64,000 nt of DNA from JAGNKE01 sp964583335 (GCA_964583335.1 CAZOVG010000006.1:1-64000), one strand, 5' to 3'; positions 23,894 through 32,178 are shown, numbered from the stretch's first letter. Program-made: numbers and translations. Notes: generated by a model not told the origin, from the letters alone.

Positions 23894-25129
23894 ATGAAGA
23901 AATCAATCATATGGCAATTAGCGATTGTGGCGATCTTATTCTCCGCCCCTTCTTATGCGGAACCTTCCGCTTTGACCCTCGATCAAGTCATTAAGGAAAG
24001 CCTGCAAAAGAACACCAGCCTGTTCCGCGCCCAGCGCGACTACGAAGACCGGATGGCGAACGTCACGGAAACCACCCTGCTAGACAATCCTGAGCTTCAA
24101 ATCGATGCCGTGCGTGACAAAGGCGAAGGTGGCACAGGAACGGATCTGGAATTTTCTCAGCCCTTGAAATTTTCGCAAATCTCTGGCGCACGGGTTGGCT
24201 ACGCGGATGCTTTGGCAAACGTGGCCAGCATGGAGCAGAAATACGAAATTCTGAAAGTCATCAACGAAACCACAGTGCTTTACACCCAGGTCTGGTTGCT
24301 GTCCGAGCGCAAAAAACTCTACGAGAATTACGCGGACGATGCCGACAAAATGAAAAAGCTGGTGAAGGAGTCGGCGGGGCAAGGCCAAACCAGCCCTGCG
24401 GCGTCCCATCTGTTTTCATCGGACGCCGCCAAGTTGCGCGCTGATGCCAACGCCGTTGACGCCGAATTGCGCCAGGTGCGCACGGAACTCGCGCGTTTGA
24501 CGGGGCGTAGCTTCCAGCAGGCAAAGCTGGAGCGACCCGCTTTTGTGGCGGTGCCTGATAACACCGAACGGCTTTTGGCCTTTGCGCAGACACAATCAAA
24601 CCTGAGAAACGTGATCAAAAACCGTATCCAGGCGGCGGAGCGTCGTTTGAATGTCGCCCAGCAGGACGCCGCGATGCCAGAATTCGGCCCGCGCGTGTTT
24701 TATTCCCGCTCGCCCAACGGCGATGATCAGTCCTATGGTATTGGTGTTGCGCTGCGTATCCCGCTATGGAACCAGAATGATGCCGAGCGTAAACGGGCCA
24801 ACGCTGAATTACGTCAGGCGAGATCAGAAGCCGATCTTTATGCCGGTTTGCCCCAGCAGGAGGTGATTGGCGAATTGCAGCAGAGCGCATCGGCTCTTCA
24901 ATCCCGCGCGGATAGCTATTTCGACAGCATTCTGCCTGGCTACCGAAAATCCTACGAGCTGACGCGCAGCATGTTTCGCCAGGGACAGGCGGACGCGCTT
25001 GAAGTCTGGCAGGTACGGGAAAAACTGCTCTCCAGCGAAAACGAGGCGCTTGACGCGCTGGCACAGGCCGTCAATGCACGCGGCGCTTTGGAAGTGGAGC
25101 TGGGCGGCAAAATAGAGGAAGTCAGATAA
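23894..25129 (+). CDS. outer-membrane factor of the second heavy-metal RND system (CnrC/CusC-like)
   Basis: 411 residues from the ATG at 23894, giving a clean signal peptide (IIWQLAIVAILFSAPSYAE); an upstream in-frame ATG at 23864 falls at the expected transcription start. TolC-family features: ALTLDQVIKESLQKNTSLFR, TLLDNPELQIDAV, then LRNVIKNRIQAAERRLNVAQ and YELTRSMFRQGQADALEVWQVREKLL. It is only distantly related to the CzcC-like protein at 15464. It opens the second C-B-A operon and overlaps the adaptor start by one base (TAATG). Confidence 0.85.
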   Translation: MKKSIIWQLAIVAILFSAPSYAEPSALTLDQVIKESLQKNTSLFRAQRDYEDRMANVTETTLLDNPELQIDAVRDKGEGGTGTDLEFSQPLKFSQISGARVGYADALANVASMEQKYEILKVINETTVLYTQVWLLSERKKLYENYADDADKMKKLVKESAGQGQTSPAASHLFSSDAAKLRADANAVDAELRQVRTELARLTGRSFQQAKLERPAFVAVPDNTERLLAFAQTQSNLRNVIKNRIQAAERRLNVAQQDAAMPEFGPRVFYSRSPNGDDQSYGIGVALRIPLWNQNDAERKRANAELRQARSEADLYAGLPQQEVIGELQQSASALQSRADSYFDSILPGYRKSYELTRSMFRQGQADALEVWQVREKLLSSENEALDALAQAVNARGALEVELGGKIEEVR

Positions 25130-26121
25130 TGAAAAAGTTTTTGATCACATCGGCCCTTGTCGCGGTCATTGGTATATCTATGCCGGTTTTCGCCCATGAA
25201 GGCGAAGATCACGCCGCCGCTCCAGGCACCGAAGAGACCGCTCAGGTGACGAGTACTGTAGAGTTATCCGAGACGGCGATTAATAATCTCGGTATTAAAA
25301 CGGTGAAAGCGACCATCGCCCCGCGCGCGACGACGATCGATGTAAACGGAATTGTCGAGTTTCTGCCGGAACGTCAAGCCATCGCCAGCGCACGGGCCGC
25401 AGGACGGGTGTCAGAAATCAATGTCAAGGTGGGCGAGAAAGTCGCCAAAGGCCAGAGCCTTTTGACCATCCAGCCGATCTTTGTCGGCAGCTCTCCGGTG
25501 TCCATCCCGTCGCCCCTTGATGGCTATGTGACCAAGCAAAACGTCGTTTTGGGGCAATCCGTCACAACGGAAGCCGGATTGATGGAAATCGGCGACTCTT
25601 CGGAAGTGTTGGTGCGCGGTGTCATGTACGAAACACCGGATGTCGCCAAGGTTCAGGTCGGCCAAAATGTCAGCGTCAATAGCAGTTTGATCGGCAATAT
25701 GCCGCTGAAGGGTAAAGTACAGCGCATGGACGGTGCTTATGATCGCGGCAGCCGCACTTTGAACGTCTACGCCCTGGTTGAAAATCCTGACCGCAGATTG
25801 CTTGCCAATATGCAGGTTGTTCTGTCCGTCGAGGTGACCGAACCTGCCGATATTTTGACCGTCCCTGTCAAAGCTATCTTGGGCGAAAGCGGCGAACAAT
25901 TTGTTTTTGTGAGAAGCGGCAACGCGTTCGAACGTCGTAGCGTAAAACTGGGCGCGAAGTTCGGAGCCGAGCGCGAAGTGCTGGAGGGCGTGTTTCCCGA
26001 TGAGGAAGTGGTGACGGTTGGAAACTACCAGCTGCAATTCGCCAAATCGGCTGAAGCCAAAAAAGACGCTCCTGCGGCGGAAGGTAAAAAAGAAGATGAC
26101 GGTCACGATCACGAGCATTAA
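25129..26121 (+). CDS. periplasmic adaptor of the second heavy-metal RND system
   Basis: 330 residues, shorter than the first adaptor. Signal peptide ending PVFAHEG, a short His/Glu patch, then VELSETAINNLGIKTVKAT and VNGIVEFLPERQAIASARAAG, the lipoyl domain SEINVKVGEKVAKGQSLLTI and SIPSPLDGYVTKQNVVLGQ, and the beta-barrel part. The alpha hairpin between the lipoyl halves is almost absent (GQSLLTIQPIFVGSSPVSIPS), so it must meet the outer channel differently from the first adaptor. The tail is charged and ends GHDHEH. Co-transcribed with the outer factor and the permease. Confidence 0.85.
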   Translation: MKKFLITSALVAVIGISMPVFAHEGEDHAAAPGTEETAQVTSTVELSETAINNLGIKTVKATIAPRATTIDVNGIVEFLPERQAIASARAAGRVSEINVKVGEKVAKGQSLLTIQPIFVGSSPVSIPSPLDGYVTKQNVVLGQSVTTEAGLMEIGDSSEVLVRGVMYETPDVAKVQVGQNVSVNSSLIGNMPLKGKVQRMDGAYDRGSRTLNVYALVENPDRRLLANMQVVLSVEVTEPADILTVPVKAILGESGEQFVFVRSGNAFERRSVKLGAKFGAEREVLEGVFPDEEVVTVGNYQLQFAKSAEAKKDAPAAEGKKEDDGHDHEH

Positions 26122-26154
26122 CCGGCGCGCGATCCGTGAATAAAGGATTATAAA

Positions 26155-29100
26155 ATGTTGAATGCAATCATCCAATTTTCTTTGAAGAACAGACTGTTGG
26201 TCGTCGCGGCCTCGGCCTTGCTGATGGTTTACGGCGTATTTGTAATCAGCAAGCTCCCTGTTGACGTTTTTCCTGACCTCAACCGTCCGACGGTCACAAT
26301 CTTTACCGAGGCCGAAGGGCTGGCACCGGAAGAAGTCGAGGCTCTGGTCACCTGGCCGCTTGAAACAGCGGTCAATGGGTCAACAGGTGTTGAGCGTGTG
26401 CGCTCGGCCTCCGCTATCGGCCTTTCCATCGTCTGGGTCGAGTTCGGCTGGGATACCAATATTTATACGGCCCGCCAGATCGTGGCCGAAAAGCTGCAGC
26501 AGGCGCAGGAAACCCTGCCGCAGGACGTTCGCCCCGTCATGGGGCCGATTTCATCCATCATGGGCGAGATCATGCTGGTGGGCTTGACCAGCGAGGATCC
26601 AAAGATCGGCGGCATGGATTTACGCACCATCGCCGAGTGGAATATTCGTAACCGCATTCTTTCCATTTCCGGTATCTCGCAAGTTTCGGTGATCGGCGGC
26701 GAACTAAAACAGTATCAGGTACTGGTCGACCCTTTGAAACTCAAAAACTACGGCGTCACGCTGCATGACGTCGAGGCCACGATTGAAGGTTCAAACATCA
26801 ACGCCACAGGCGGATTCCTGCTCTCGGATTATCAGGAAAGCCTGATCCGTAACGTTGCTAGGGTTAAAACCATTGAGGATCTGGCGAAATCGCCGCTCCC
26901 CCAGGATAATGGCAGTCCGACGCCGCTGACCCTCGATCAGGTGGCCGATATCAAGCTGGGCGGGCCGCTCGCCAAGCGCGGGGATGCCAGCGTCAACGGC
27001 CAATCCGCCGTCATTCTTTCCATTCAAAAGCAGCCAGGCGCCGATACGATTAAGCTCACCGGGGCAGTCGAGGCGGAACTCGCCAGTATTCAAAAAACCT
27101 TGCCCGAAGGCGTAAAAATTCACGGCGAGATATTCAAACAAGGAACCTTTATCGAGCGCGCGATCAAGAACGTCGAGGAAGCATTGCGCGACGGGGCTAT
27201 TCTGGTCGCCATCGTTCTATTCCTCTTTTTGCTGAATTTCCGCACGACCTTTATCACCCTGACCGCCATCCCGATGTCCTTCGTTTTGACGGCCATCGTT
27301 TTCCAATATTTCGGCTTGAGCATCAACACCATGACCCTGGGCGGTCTGGCTGTCGCCATCGGCGAGCTGGTCGATGACGCGATTGTCGATGTGGAAAACG
27401 TCTTCCGCCGTTTGCGTGAAAACCGCCAGGCCGAAAAGCCGCGCAATCCGCTGCAGGTTATTTATGAAGCTTCCAGCGAGGTACGGAACTCGATTGTCTT
27501 CGCAACCATCATCGTGGTGTTAGTCTTCATCCCGCTCTTTGCGATGGGCGGCATCGAGGGCAAAATATTCCTGCCGCTTGGAATTGCGTATATCACGTCT
27601 ATCGTCGCATCTTTGTTCGTTTCGCTCACACTGACACCAGCGCTTTGTTCTTATCTGTTGCCTAAAATGAAGCGCATGAGCGACGAGCATGATGGATGGC
27701 TTATCCGCAAGGTTAAAGGAGCGCAAAAGCGCGTCCTGAACTTCGCCTTTCCGCATAGCCGATTGGTGCTGACCTTCGTCGCGTTGATTACGCTCGGTGT
27801 CATGGCGATGGTGCCGTTTTTTGGCAAGGAGTTTTTGCCGCAATTTAATGAAGGATCGGTAACGATCAACATCCTGACCCCGCCCGGCACCAGCCTTGCC
27901 GAGTCAAATCGTATTGGCACGATTGCTGAAAACCTGATCCGTCAGGTGCCGGAAGCATCCGAGACGGGCAGACGGACAGGCCGCGCCGAGCGCGACGACC
28001 ACGCAGAAGGCGTACATTCGAGCGAGATCGAGGTTGAGTTGAAGGAATCCGAGCGTTCCCGCGCCGATATCTTGGCCGATATCCGCAACCGTCTGGATGA
28101 AATTCCAGGCATCGCCGTCAATATCGGGCAGCCGATCTCCCACCGCATCGACCACATGATGAGCGGCGTTCGCGCCCAGATGGCCATCAAGCTCTTCGGC
28201 ACCGATCTTGACGTGCTGCGCGCCAAGGCAGAAGAAATCCGTCAGGCGATGAGCGAAGTCGAGGGCGTGGTCGACCTGTCCGTGGAAAAACAAGTTCTGA
28301 TTCCGCAGGTGCATGTGCTGTTTGACCGCGAGAAAGCGGCGTCCTATGGCCTCTTGTCGGGTGAAGCCGCCGAATATGCCGAGCTTGCCATGCAGGGCAA
28401 GGCTGTCGGGCAGGTTCTGGACGGGCAGCGCACCTATGATATCGTCATGCGCCTGTCCGATGCCGCCCGTAACGATGTCGAGGCGATTAAGCAGATTCCT
28501 GTCGATACCAAAGACGGCAATGTCGTGCCGCTTCAGGCGATTGCCACCGTACAGGACGCTAAGGGGCCGAATATCATCAATCGTGAGAATGCCCAGCGCC
28601 GGATCGTGATCCAGGCCAACGTGTCCGACCGCGACCTCGTCGGCGTGGTGCAGAAGGTGCAAGCCGCCATCGATAGCAAGGTGAAATTACCACAAGGGTA
28701 TTACGTCACCTATGGCGGTCAGTTTGAAAGCCAGGCCAGCGCCTCGCGCCTGATTATGCTTTTGAGCCTGTTCTCCCTCGCAGGCATGTTCATGGTGCTA
28801 TACGTCCACTTCAAAAGCGCCAATCTGGCCTTGCAGGTCATGACGTCTATTCCGCTTGCCTTTATCGGCGCGGTGATCGGCGTCTGGCTGTCAGGCGGCG
28901 TGTTCTCGATTGCGACGATGGTTGGTTTTGTGACGCTGACGGGAATTGCCGCCCGTAATGGTATTATGATGATCGCCCACTATATCCATCTCATGGAGCA
29001 TGAGGGCGAGAAGTTTGATCTGGCCATGGTTTATCGCGGCACATCCGAACGGATTATCCCCGTGTTGATGACAGCGCTGACGGCCTCTTTGGCGCTGATT

Positions 29101-29277
29101 CCACTTGTCATCGCCGCCGACGAGCCAGGGCGTGAATTGCTGCATCCGGTCGCCGTGGTCATTTTCTGCGGTCTGTTCTCCAGCACCTTGCTCGATCTTA
29201 CGGTGCGTCCGCTCGTGTTCTGGAAGTTCGGCAAAAAGCCAATCGCAACTCTGTTACCTCAAGCCATAACCCCGTAA
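26155..29277 (+). CDS. heavy-metal RND permease, second type
   Basis: 1040 residues, AAAGGAT ribosome binding site. N-terminus LNAIIQFSLKNRLLVVAASA; twelve helices and two periplasmic loops as in CzcA. TM4 reads AIGELVDDAIVDVENVFRRL: the first relay Asp of CzcA is absent, while Asp407 (with Asp408) and Glu414 remain. This is neither the DFG-x3-DG form of the Zn/Co/Ni pumps nor the exact CusA form, and fits the HME group whose substrate is uncertain. Position after a CnrX-like sensor suggests Ni or Co, but the motif does not prove it. It is followed by a His-rich helical protein, as is the first permease. Confidence 0.88.
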   Translation: MLNAIIQFSLKNRLLVVAASALLMVYGVFVISKLPVDVFPDLNRPTVTIFTEAEGLAPEEVEALVTWPLETAVNGSTGVERVRSASAIGLSIVWVEFGWDTNIYTARQIVAEKLQQAQETLPQDVRPVMGPISSIMGEIMLVGLTSEDPKIGGMDLRTIAEWNIRNRILSISGISQVSVIGGELKQYQVLVDPLKLKNYGVTLHDVEATIEGSNINATGGFLLSDYQESLIRNVARVKTIEDLAKSPLPQDNGSPTPLTLDQVADIKLGGPLAKRGDASVNGQSAVILSIQKQPGADTIKLTGAVEAELASIQKTLPEGVKIHGEIFKQGTFIERAIKNVEEALRDGAILVAIVLFLFLLNFRTTFITLTAIPMSFVLTAIVFQYFGLSINTMTLGGLAVAIGELVDDAIVDVENVFRRLRENRQAEKPRNPLQVIYEASSEVRNSIVFATIIVVLVFIPLFAMGGIEGKIFLPLGIAYITSIVASLFVSLTLTPALCSYLLPKMKRMSDEHDGWLIRKVKGAQKRVLNFAFPHSRLVLTFVALITLGVMAMVPFFGKEFLPQFNEGSVTINILTPPGTSLAESNRIGTIAENLIRQVPEASETGRRTGRAERDDHAEGVHSSEIEVELKESERSRADILADIRNRLDEIPGIAVNIGQPISHRIDHMMSGVRAQMAIKLFGTDLDVLRAKAEEIRQAMSEVEGVVDLSVEKQVLIPQVHVLFDREKAASYGLLSGEAAEYAELAMQGKAVGQVLDGQRTYDIVMRLSDAARNDVEAIKQIPVDTKDGNVVPLQAIATVQDAKGPNIINRENAQRRIVIQANVSDRDLVGVVQKVQAAIDSKVKLPQGYYVTYGGQFESQASASRLIMLLSLFSLAGMFMVLYVHFKSANLALQVMTSIPLAFIGAVIGVWLSGGVFSIATMVGFVTLTGIAARNGIMMIAHYIHLMEHEGEKFDLAMVYRGTSERIIPVLMTALTASLALIPLVIAADEPGRELLHPVAVVIFCGLFSSTLLDLTVRPLVFWKFGKKPIATLLPQAITP

Positions 29278-29288
29278 AGGAGACCATC

Positions 29289-29726
29289 ATGAAAAAACTA
29301 TTACTTACCGCCGCCATTATCGTCCTGGCAGGGCTTAATCAACCAGCCTTTGCGCACGGCGACGAAGATCACGGCGACCAGCCGCATGAAACGACTGCGG
29401 AAGCCGCGATGCCCGCGACAACAACGCAAGAACCCCTGACAAGCATCCAAACAAGCATGGATGCGCTCGGCTCTCAGATCGATGCCGGACAGCTTGATTT
29501 AACGCATGCCGAGATTGAAAAAATCGATGCAGCGGCGAAAGCCTTGAAGACCAGCGCGACCGTCGCAGATGACAAAAAGGCGCGCCTGGAATCCTCGATC
29601 AATCAATTCGTCGCCCAGCTTGGGAAACTGCATACAGTTGCAGATGCCAAAGATGCCGAGAAATCAAAGGCCGAATTCAAAAAGGCGCAAGGCGCTTTTA
29701 AACTTGTCGAAGCCGCTTTGAAATAA
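29289..29726 (+). CDS. His-rich periplasmic helical protein after RND system 2
   Basis: 145 residues, AAAGGAG ribosome binding site. Signal peptide ending QPAFAHGDEDHGDQPHE, followed by a Thr/Ala linker and helical segments (SIQTSMDALGSQIDAGQLDL, HAEIEKIDAAAKALKTSA, ARLESSINQFVAQLGKLHTVA). It has the same plan as the protein encoded at 21239, also directly after an RND permease, though sequence identity is low. Likely role is metal binding or damping of the periplasmic metal level. Part of the second RND operon. Confidence 0.68.
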   Translation: MKKLLLTAAIIVLAGLNQPAFAHGDEDHGDQPHETTAEAAMPATTTQEPLTSIQTSMDALGSQIDAGQLDLTHAEIEKIDAAAKALKTSATVADDKKARLESSINQFVAQLGKLHTVADAKDAEKSKAEFKKAQGAFKLVEAALK

Positions 29727-29737
29727 GGAGAAAAATC

Positions 29738-30622
29738 ATGAAATTACTTCACACATTGCTCGTTACTACCATTCTGACCACGGGTGCCGCCGCTTATGCC
29801 GCAGGCGACCATGCTGAAGGTCACGGTTCAAACACTCCCGCTGCCGCCGCAAGCATGTCTCATGACGCGATGGGACATGGCGGTGATAAAATGGAAGCCA
29901 TGGAGACCAAGAACACAGTCAAACTGACGCTTGAACCTGCCGCTGCACTGGAATCCGGAAAAACCACGCAAGTGATCGTAAAGCTGAACGCCGTTGCCGA
30001 CGGCAAGCCTCGGACTTTGGATGATCTCAAGGAAGCGCATACCAAAAAGCTGCATTTGCTTGTCGTCGATCCCACACTCACTGATTACCATCATATCCAT
30101 CCCACAGCAGGTAAAAATCCAGGCGAGTATGTATTCGACTTCACGCCGCTGAAAAACGACAGCTATCGAGTCTGGGCGGATGTAATTCCTGTAGCTACGG
30201 ATAAGCAGGAATATGTGCAGACCGACATGGGAACGCCCGCCAAAGAAAAATCCGGTATCGACAAAAGCACAAACATGACGGCGACGGTTGACGGTTATAC
30301 CTTCACTTTAGCCTTGGATGGTGAGCCAAAAGCGGGCGCGCCTGTCATGGGAAGCGTGACAGTCACCAAAGACGGCCAGCCCTTTACCCAGCTTGAGCCT
30401 GTAATGGGCGCCTTCGCGCATGTTGTCGGTTTTACCGAAGATTATAATTCCGTCCTCCATGTCCATCCGATGGGCCAAGAGCCGAGCAGCGACACGGAAC
30501 GCGGCGGGCCAAAACTGGAGTTTCATATTGAGCCTGAGAAACCTGGCTTTGTGAAGCTTTTCGCTCAGGTGCGGATCGGTGGGAAAGATATCTTCGCGCC
30601 GTTCGGCGTAACCGTGAAATAA
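29738..30622 (+). CDS. periplasmic protein with two Ig-like His-motif domains
   Basis: 294 residues, ATAAGGAG ribosome binding site, signal peptide ending AAAYAAGD, then a His/Met-rich linker (MSHDAMGHGGDKMEAMET). Two beta-sandwich-like halves follow. The first has KKLHLLVVDPTLTDYHHIHP (about 108-127) and the second has FAHVVGFTEDYNSVLHVHP (about 227-245), both with the pattern H-x4-7-DY-x2-3-HxHP. The repeated sites could each hold a copper or similar ion. The family is often annotated only as hypothetical next to copper or cobalt genes. Co-transcribed with the second RND operon. Confidence 0.65.
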   Translation: MKLLHTLLVTTILTTGAAAYAAGDHAEGHGSNTPAAAASMSHDAMGHGGDKMEAMETKNTVKLTLEPAAALESGKTTQVIVKLNAVADGKPRTLDDLKEAHTKKLHLLVVDPTLTDYHHIHPTAGKNPGEYVFDFTPLKNDSYRVWADVIPVATDKQEYVQTDMGTPAKEKSGIDKSTNMTATVDGYTFTLALDGEPKAGAPVMGSVTVTKDGQPFTQLEPVMGAFAHVVGFTEDYNSVLHVHPMGQEPSSDTERGGPKLEFHIEPEKPGFVKLFAQVRIGGKDIFAPFGVTVK

Positions 30623-30646
30623 ACCAACCGATAAAGGAGAATACCC

Positions 30647-31159
30647 ATGAAGACGATTTTACTGGCATTGATGATGGTCTTGACCGCATTCGCGCCCGCC
30701 ATGGCCGCAGAGACCAGTCCCGCGCATGATGGGGCTTGGCTTAAACCTACCGAGGCGCAATATGTGTGCATGATGAACAATAAGGTGTTCGATAAACCGC
30801 AAATCGCCATCGAGGTCGAAGGAAAGACTTATTACGGGTGTTGCCCGATGTGCGCGGACAAACTAAAAAACGACGTATCCTTGCGCACGGCGACGGATCC
30901 TGTAAGCGGCAAGCAGGTCGACAAGGCCAGCGCGATCATCGGTGCGGATAAGCACGGCATGACCTATTATTTCGAGAGCAAGGAAAACCTCGATAAGTTC
31001 GCCAGCGGTCCGATGCCTGTTACCGATAGCGGCATGAATATGGGCGAAATGAAAGGCGGTATGATGATGCAGGAAGGTCAAAATGGAACGACAAAGACCG
31101 TTGATCCAGCACAAGAACCTTCCTCTAGGGGTGAAGAAAATCATAACTCACATCATTAA
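30647..31159 (+). CDS. periplasmic YHS/TRASH-like metal-binding protein
   Basis: 170 residues, AAAGGAG ribosome binding site, signal peptide ending PAMAAETS. The core (residues 40-122) reads YVCMMNNKVFDKPQIAIEV, GKTYYGCCPMCADKLKND and ATDPVSGKQVDKASAIIG, GMTYYFESKENLDKF, the pattern of a YHS-type domain with cysteines for a soft metal. The C-terminus is Met-rich (MNMGEMKGGMMMQEG) and ends with His. Probably a periplasmic copper or silver carrier or buffer. Fourth gene after the permease in the same direction. Confidence 0.7.
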   Translation: MKTILLALMMVLTAFAPAMAAETSPAHDGAWLKPTEAQYVCMMNNKVFDKPQIAIEVEGKTYYGCCPMCADKLKNDVSLRTATDPVSGKQVDKASAIIGADKHGMTYYFESKENLDKFASGPMPVTDSGMNMGEMKGGMMMQEGQNGTTKTVDPAQEPSSRGEENHNSHH

Positions 31160-31170
31160 GACAGAATGTC

Positions 31171-31398
31171 ATGCATCACGATAAACACTGCACGCACGAC
31201 CATAGAGGCTTTCTGTCTTGCATTCTCTCATGGAAGGGGATTGCGCTCATTCTAGCTTTGGCTGGAGTCAGTTATTATCTTTTGACCGTCCATCTGGTGC
31301 ATCTGGCAGTGGCGTTGCCGTATCTTTTCTTGCTGGCTTGCCCGCTGATGCATATCTTTGGACATAAGCACGGCCATGGTGACAAGAAACAGGACTGA
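31171..31398 (+). CDS. small membrane protein, DUF2933-like
   Basis: 75 residues. N-terminus HHDKHCTHDHRGF, then two hydrophobic segments (ALILALAGVSYYLLTV and LAVALPYLFLLACPLMHIFG) and a His/Lys tail (HKHGHGDKKQD). Such short His-flanked membrane proteins, often called DUF2933, occur beside copper-resistance genes. The start lacks a strong ribosome binding site. Probably the last gene of the second RND transcript; 41 bases later the third ECF promoter starts. Confidence 0.65.
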   Translation: MHHDKHCTHDHRGFLSCILSWKGIALILALAGVSYYLLTVHLVHLAVALPYLFLLACPLMHIFGHKHGHGDKKQD

Positions 31399-31439
31399 TT
31401 GACGCGATCGTCGCTTGTAAAAATAGCCTTCCGCTCTTC

Positions 31440-31466
31440 AGGGATGGGCGCTTTCAAAACGTATTA
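31440..31466 (+). promoter_or_regulatory. ECF sigma promoter, copy C (before a small lipoprotein)
   Basis: AGGGAT (31440-31445), 14 bp, CGTATTA (31460-31466), identical in both boxes and spacing to the copies at 22417 and 23832. It lies 52 bp before the ATG at 31518. Confidence 0.72.
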
Positions 31467-31517
31467 TTGATGTGACGAATGCCTCGTCTCATCAACTCAC
31501 TGAGAAAGAAGTCTATC

Positions 31518-31748
31518 ATGACGAAGAACATATCTCTTACATCGCTTCGTTTGGGCGGGCTGTTGGCCATGACCGCGCTCCTCGCCGCTTGTGCGGCAAC
31601 GCCGACAACGACGGCCACGACCAAGCAGGCGCAAAAGTATAACAGCCAAGAATGCAAGCTGATGCACGGACGCGGCGTGATCAATCTCGACCAGTACAAA
31701 CAGTGCATTTACGGACAGCCTTTTGAGACATTGGATAAGGCATCCTAA
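31518..31748 (+). CDS. small lipoprotein under the ECF promoter
   Basis: 76 residues from the ATG at 31518; an in-frame ATG at 31479 lies too close to the predicted transcription start and has no ribosome binding site. Lipobox LAAC, then a Thr-rich linker and the domain ECKLMHGRGVINLDQYKQC, YGQPFETL. This domain is almost the same as residues 34-65 of the DUF305 lipoprotein encoded at 14809. Two conserved Cys, one His and conserved RG and GQ-x-FE positions suggest a folded, perhaps disulfide-bonded, unit. Function unknown; its own ECF promoter implies a role in the metal response. A terminator follows. Confidence 0.68.
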   Translation: MTKNISLTSLRLGGLLAMTALLAACAATPTTTATTKQAQKYNSQECKLMHGRGVINLDQYKQCIYGQPFETLDKAS

Positions 31749-31785
31749 TCGAGTGCTGGGTATGTATTTATTAATTGAAAAGACA

Positions 31786-31820
31786 AGCCTGCCGGAACGC
31801 TCCGACAGGCTGTTTATTTT
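31786..31820 (+). terminator. rho-independent terminator after the small lipoprotein
   Basis: Arms AGCCTG (31786-31791) and CAGGCT (31806-31811) extended by inner GGA/TCC pairing, followed by GTTTATTTT. It ends the ECF-controlled block before the csoR-copA unit. Confidence 0.75.
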
Positions 31821-31829
31821 TCTGAGAGC

Positions 31830-31872
31830 TTGATTGTGCGGATTTTGATACTATATACCCCTATAAGGTATA
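31830..31872 (+). promoter_or_regulatory. csoR-copA promoter with CsoR operator
   Basis: TTGATT (31830-31835), 16 bp, TATATA (31852-31857). The palindrome TATACCCCTATAAGGTATA (31854-31872) overlaps the -10 box and has the C-tract/G-tract form of CsoR-family operators, so apo-repressor would block transcription until copper binds. Confidence 0.75.
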
Positions 31873-31893
31873 AAGATTGAACGGAGAAAGCCC

Positions 31894-32178
31894 ATGGCGC
31901 ATTCAAAACACCCATACCATGATGCGGAGATCAAGCGTCTGAATCGCATCGCGGGCCAGATCGAGGGGGTCAAGAAAATGGTGGAGGAAGACCGCTATTG
32001 CCCCGAAATCATTTCCCAACTGCGAGCCGTGCGCTCAGCGGTCAAGGGTATCGAAACGGAAATTTTACGCCGTCATTTGTCATCATGCGTGACGAGCGCC
32101 ATGCAAAGCGGCGACAAGGCCAGCCGCATGAAATCCATCGAGGAAGTCACAAGTTTGTTTTCAAAATTTGACGAATAA
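31894..32178 (+). CDS. csoR: CsoR-family copper-sensing repressor
   Basis: 94 residues, GGAG ribosome binding site. All-helical DUF156 fold: EIKRLNRIAGQIEGVKKMVEE, YCPEIISQLRAVRSAVKGIE, ILRRHLSSCVTSAM. The Cu(I) ligands of CsoR are present as Cys36, His61 and Cys65, the same numbers as in the Mycobacterium protein; the last Cys separates it from the Ni/Co sensor RcnR, which has His there. Copper binding should release it from the palindrome over its promoter. It lies 12 bp before the copper ATPase gene. Confidence 0.9.
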   Translation: MAHSKHPYHDAEIKRLNRIAGQIEGVKKMVEEDRYCPEIISQLRAVRSAVKGIETEILRRHLSSCVTSAMQSGDKASRMKSIEEVTSLFSKFDE

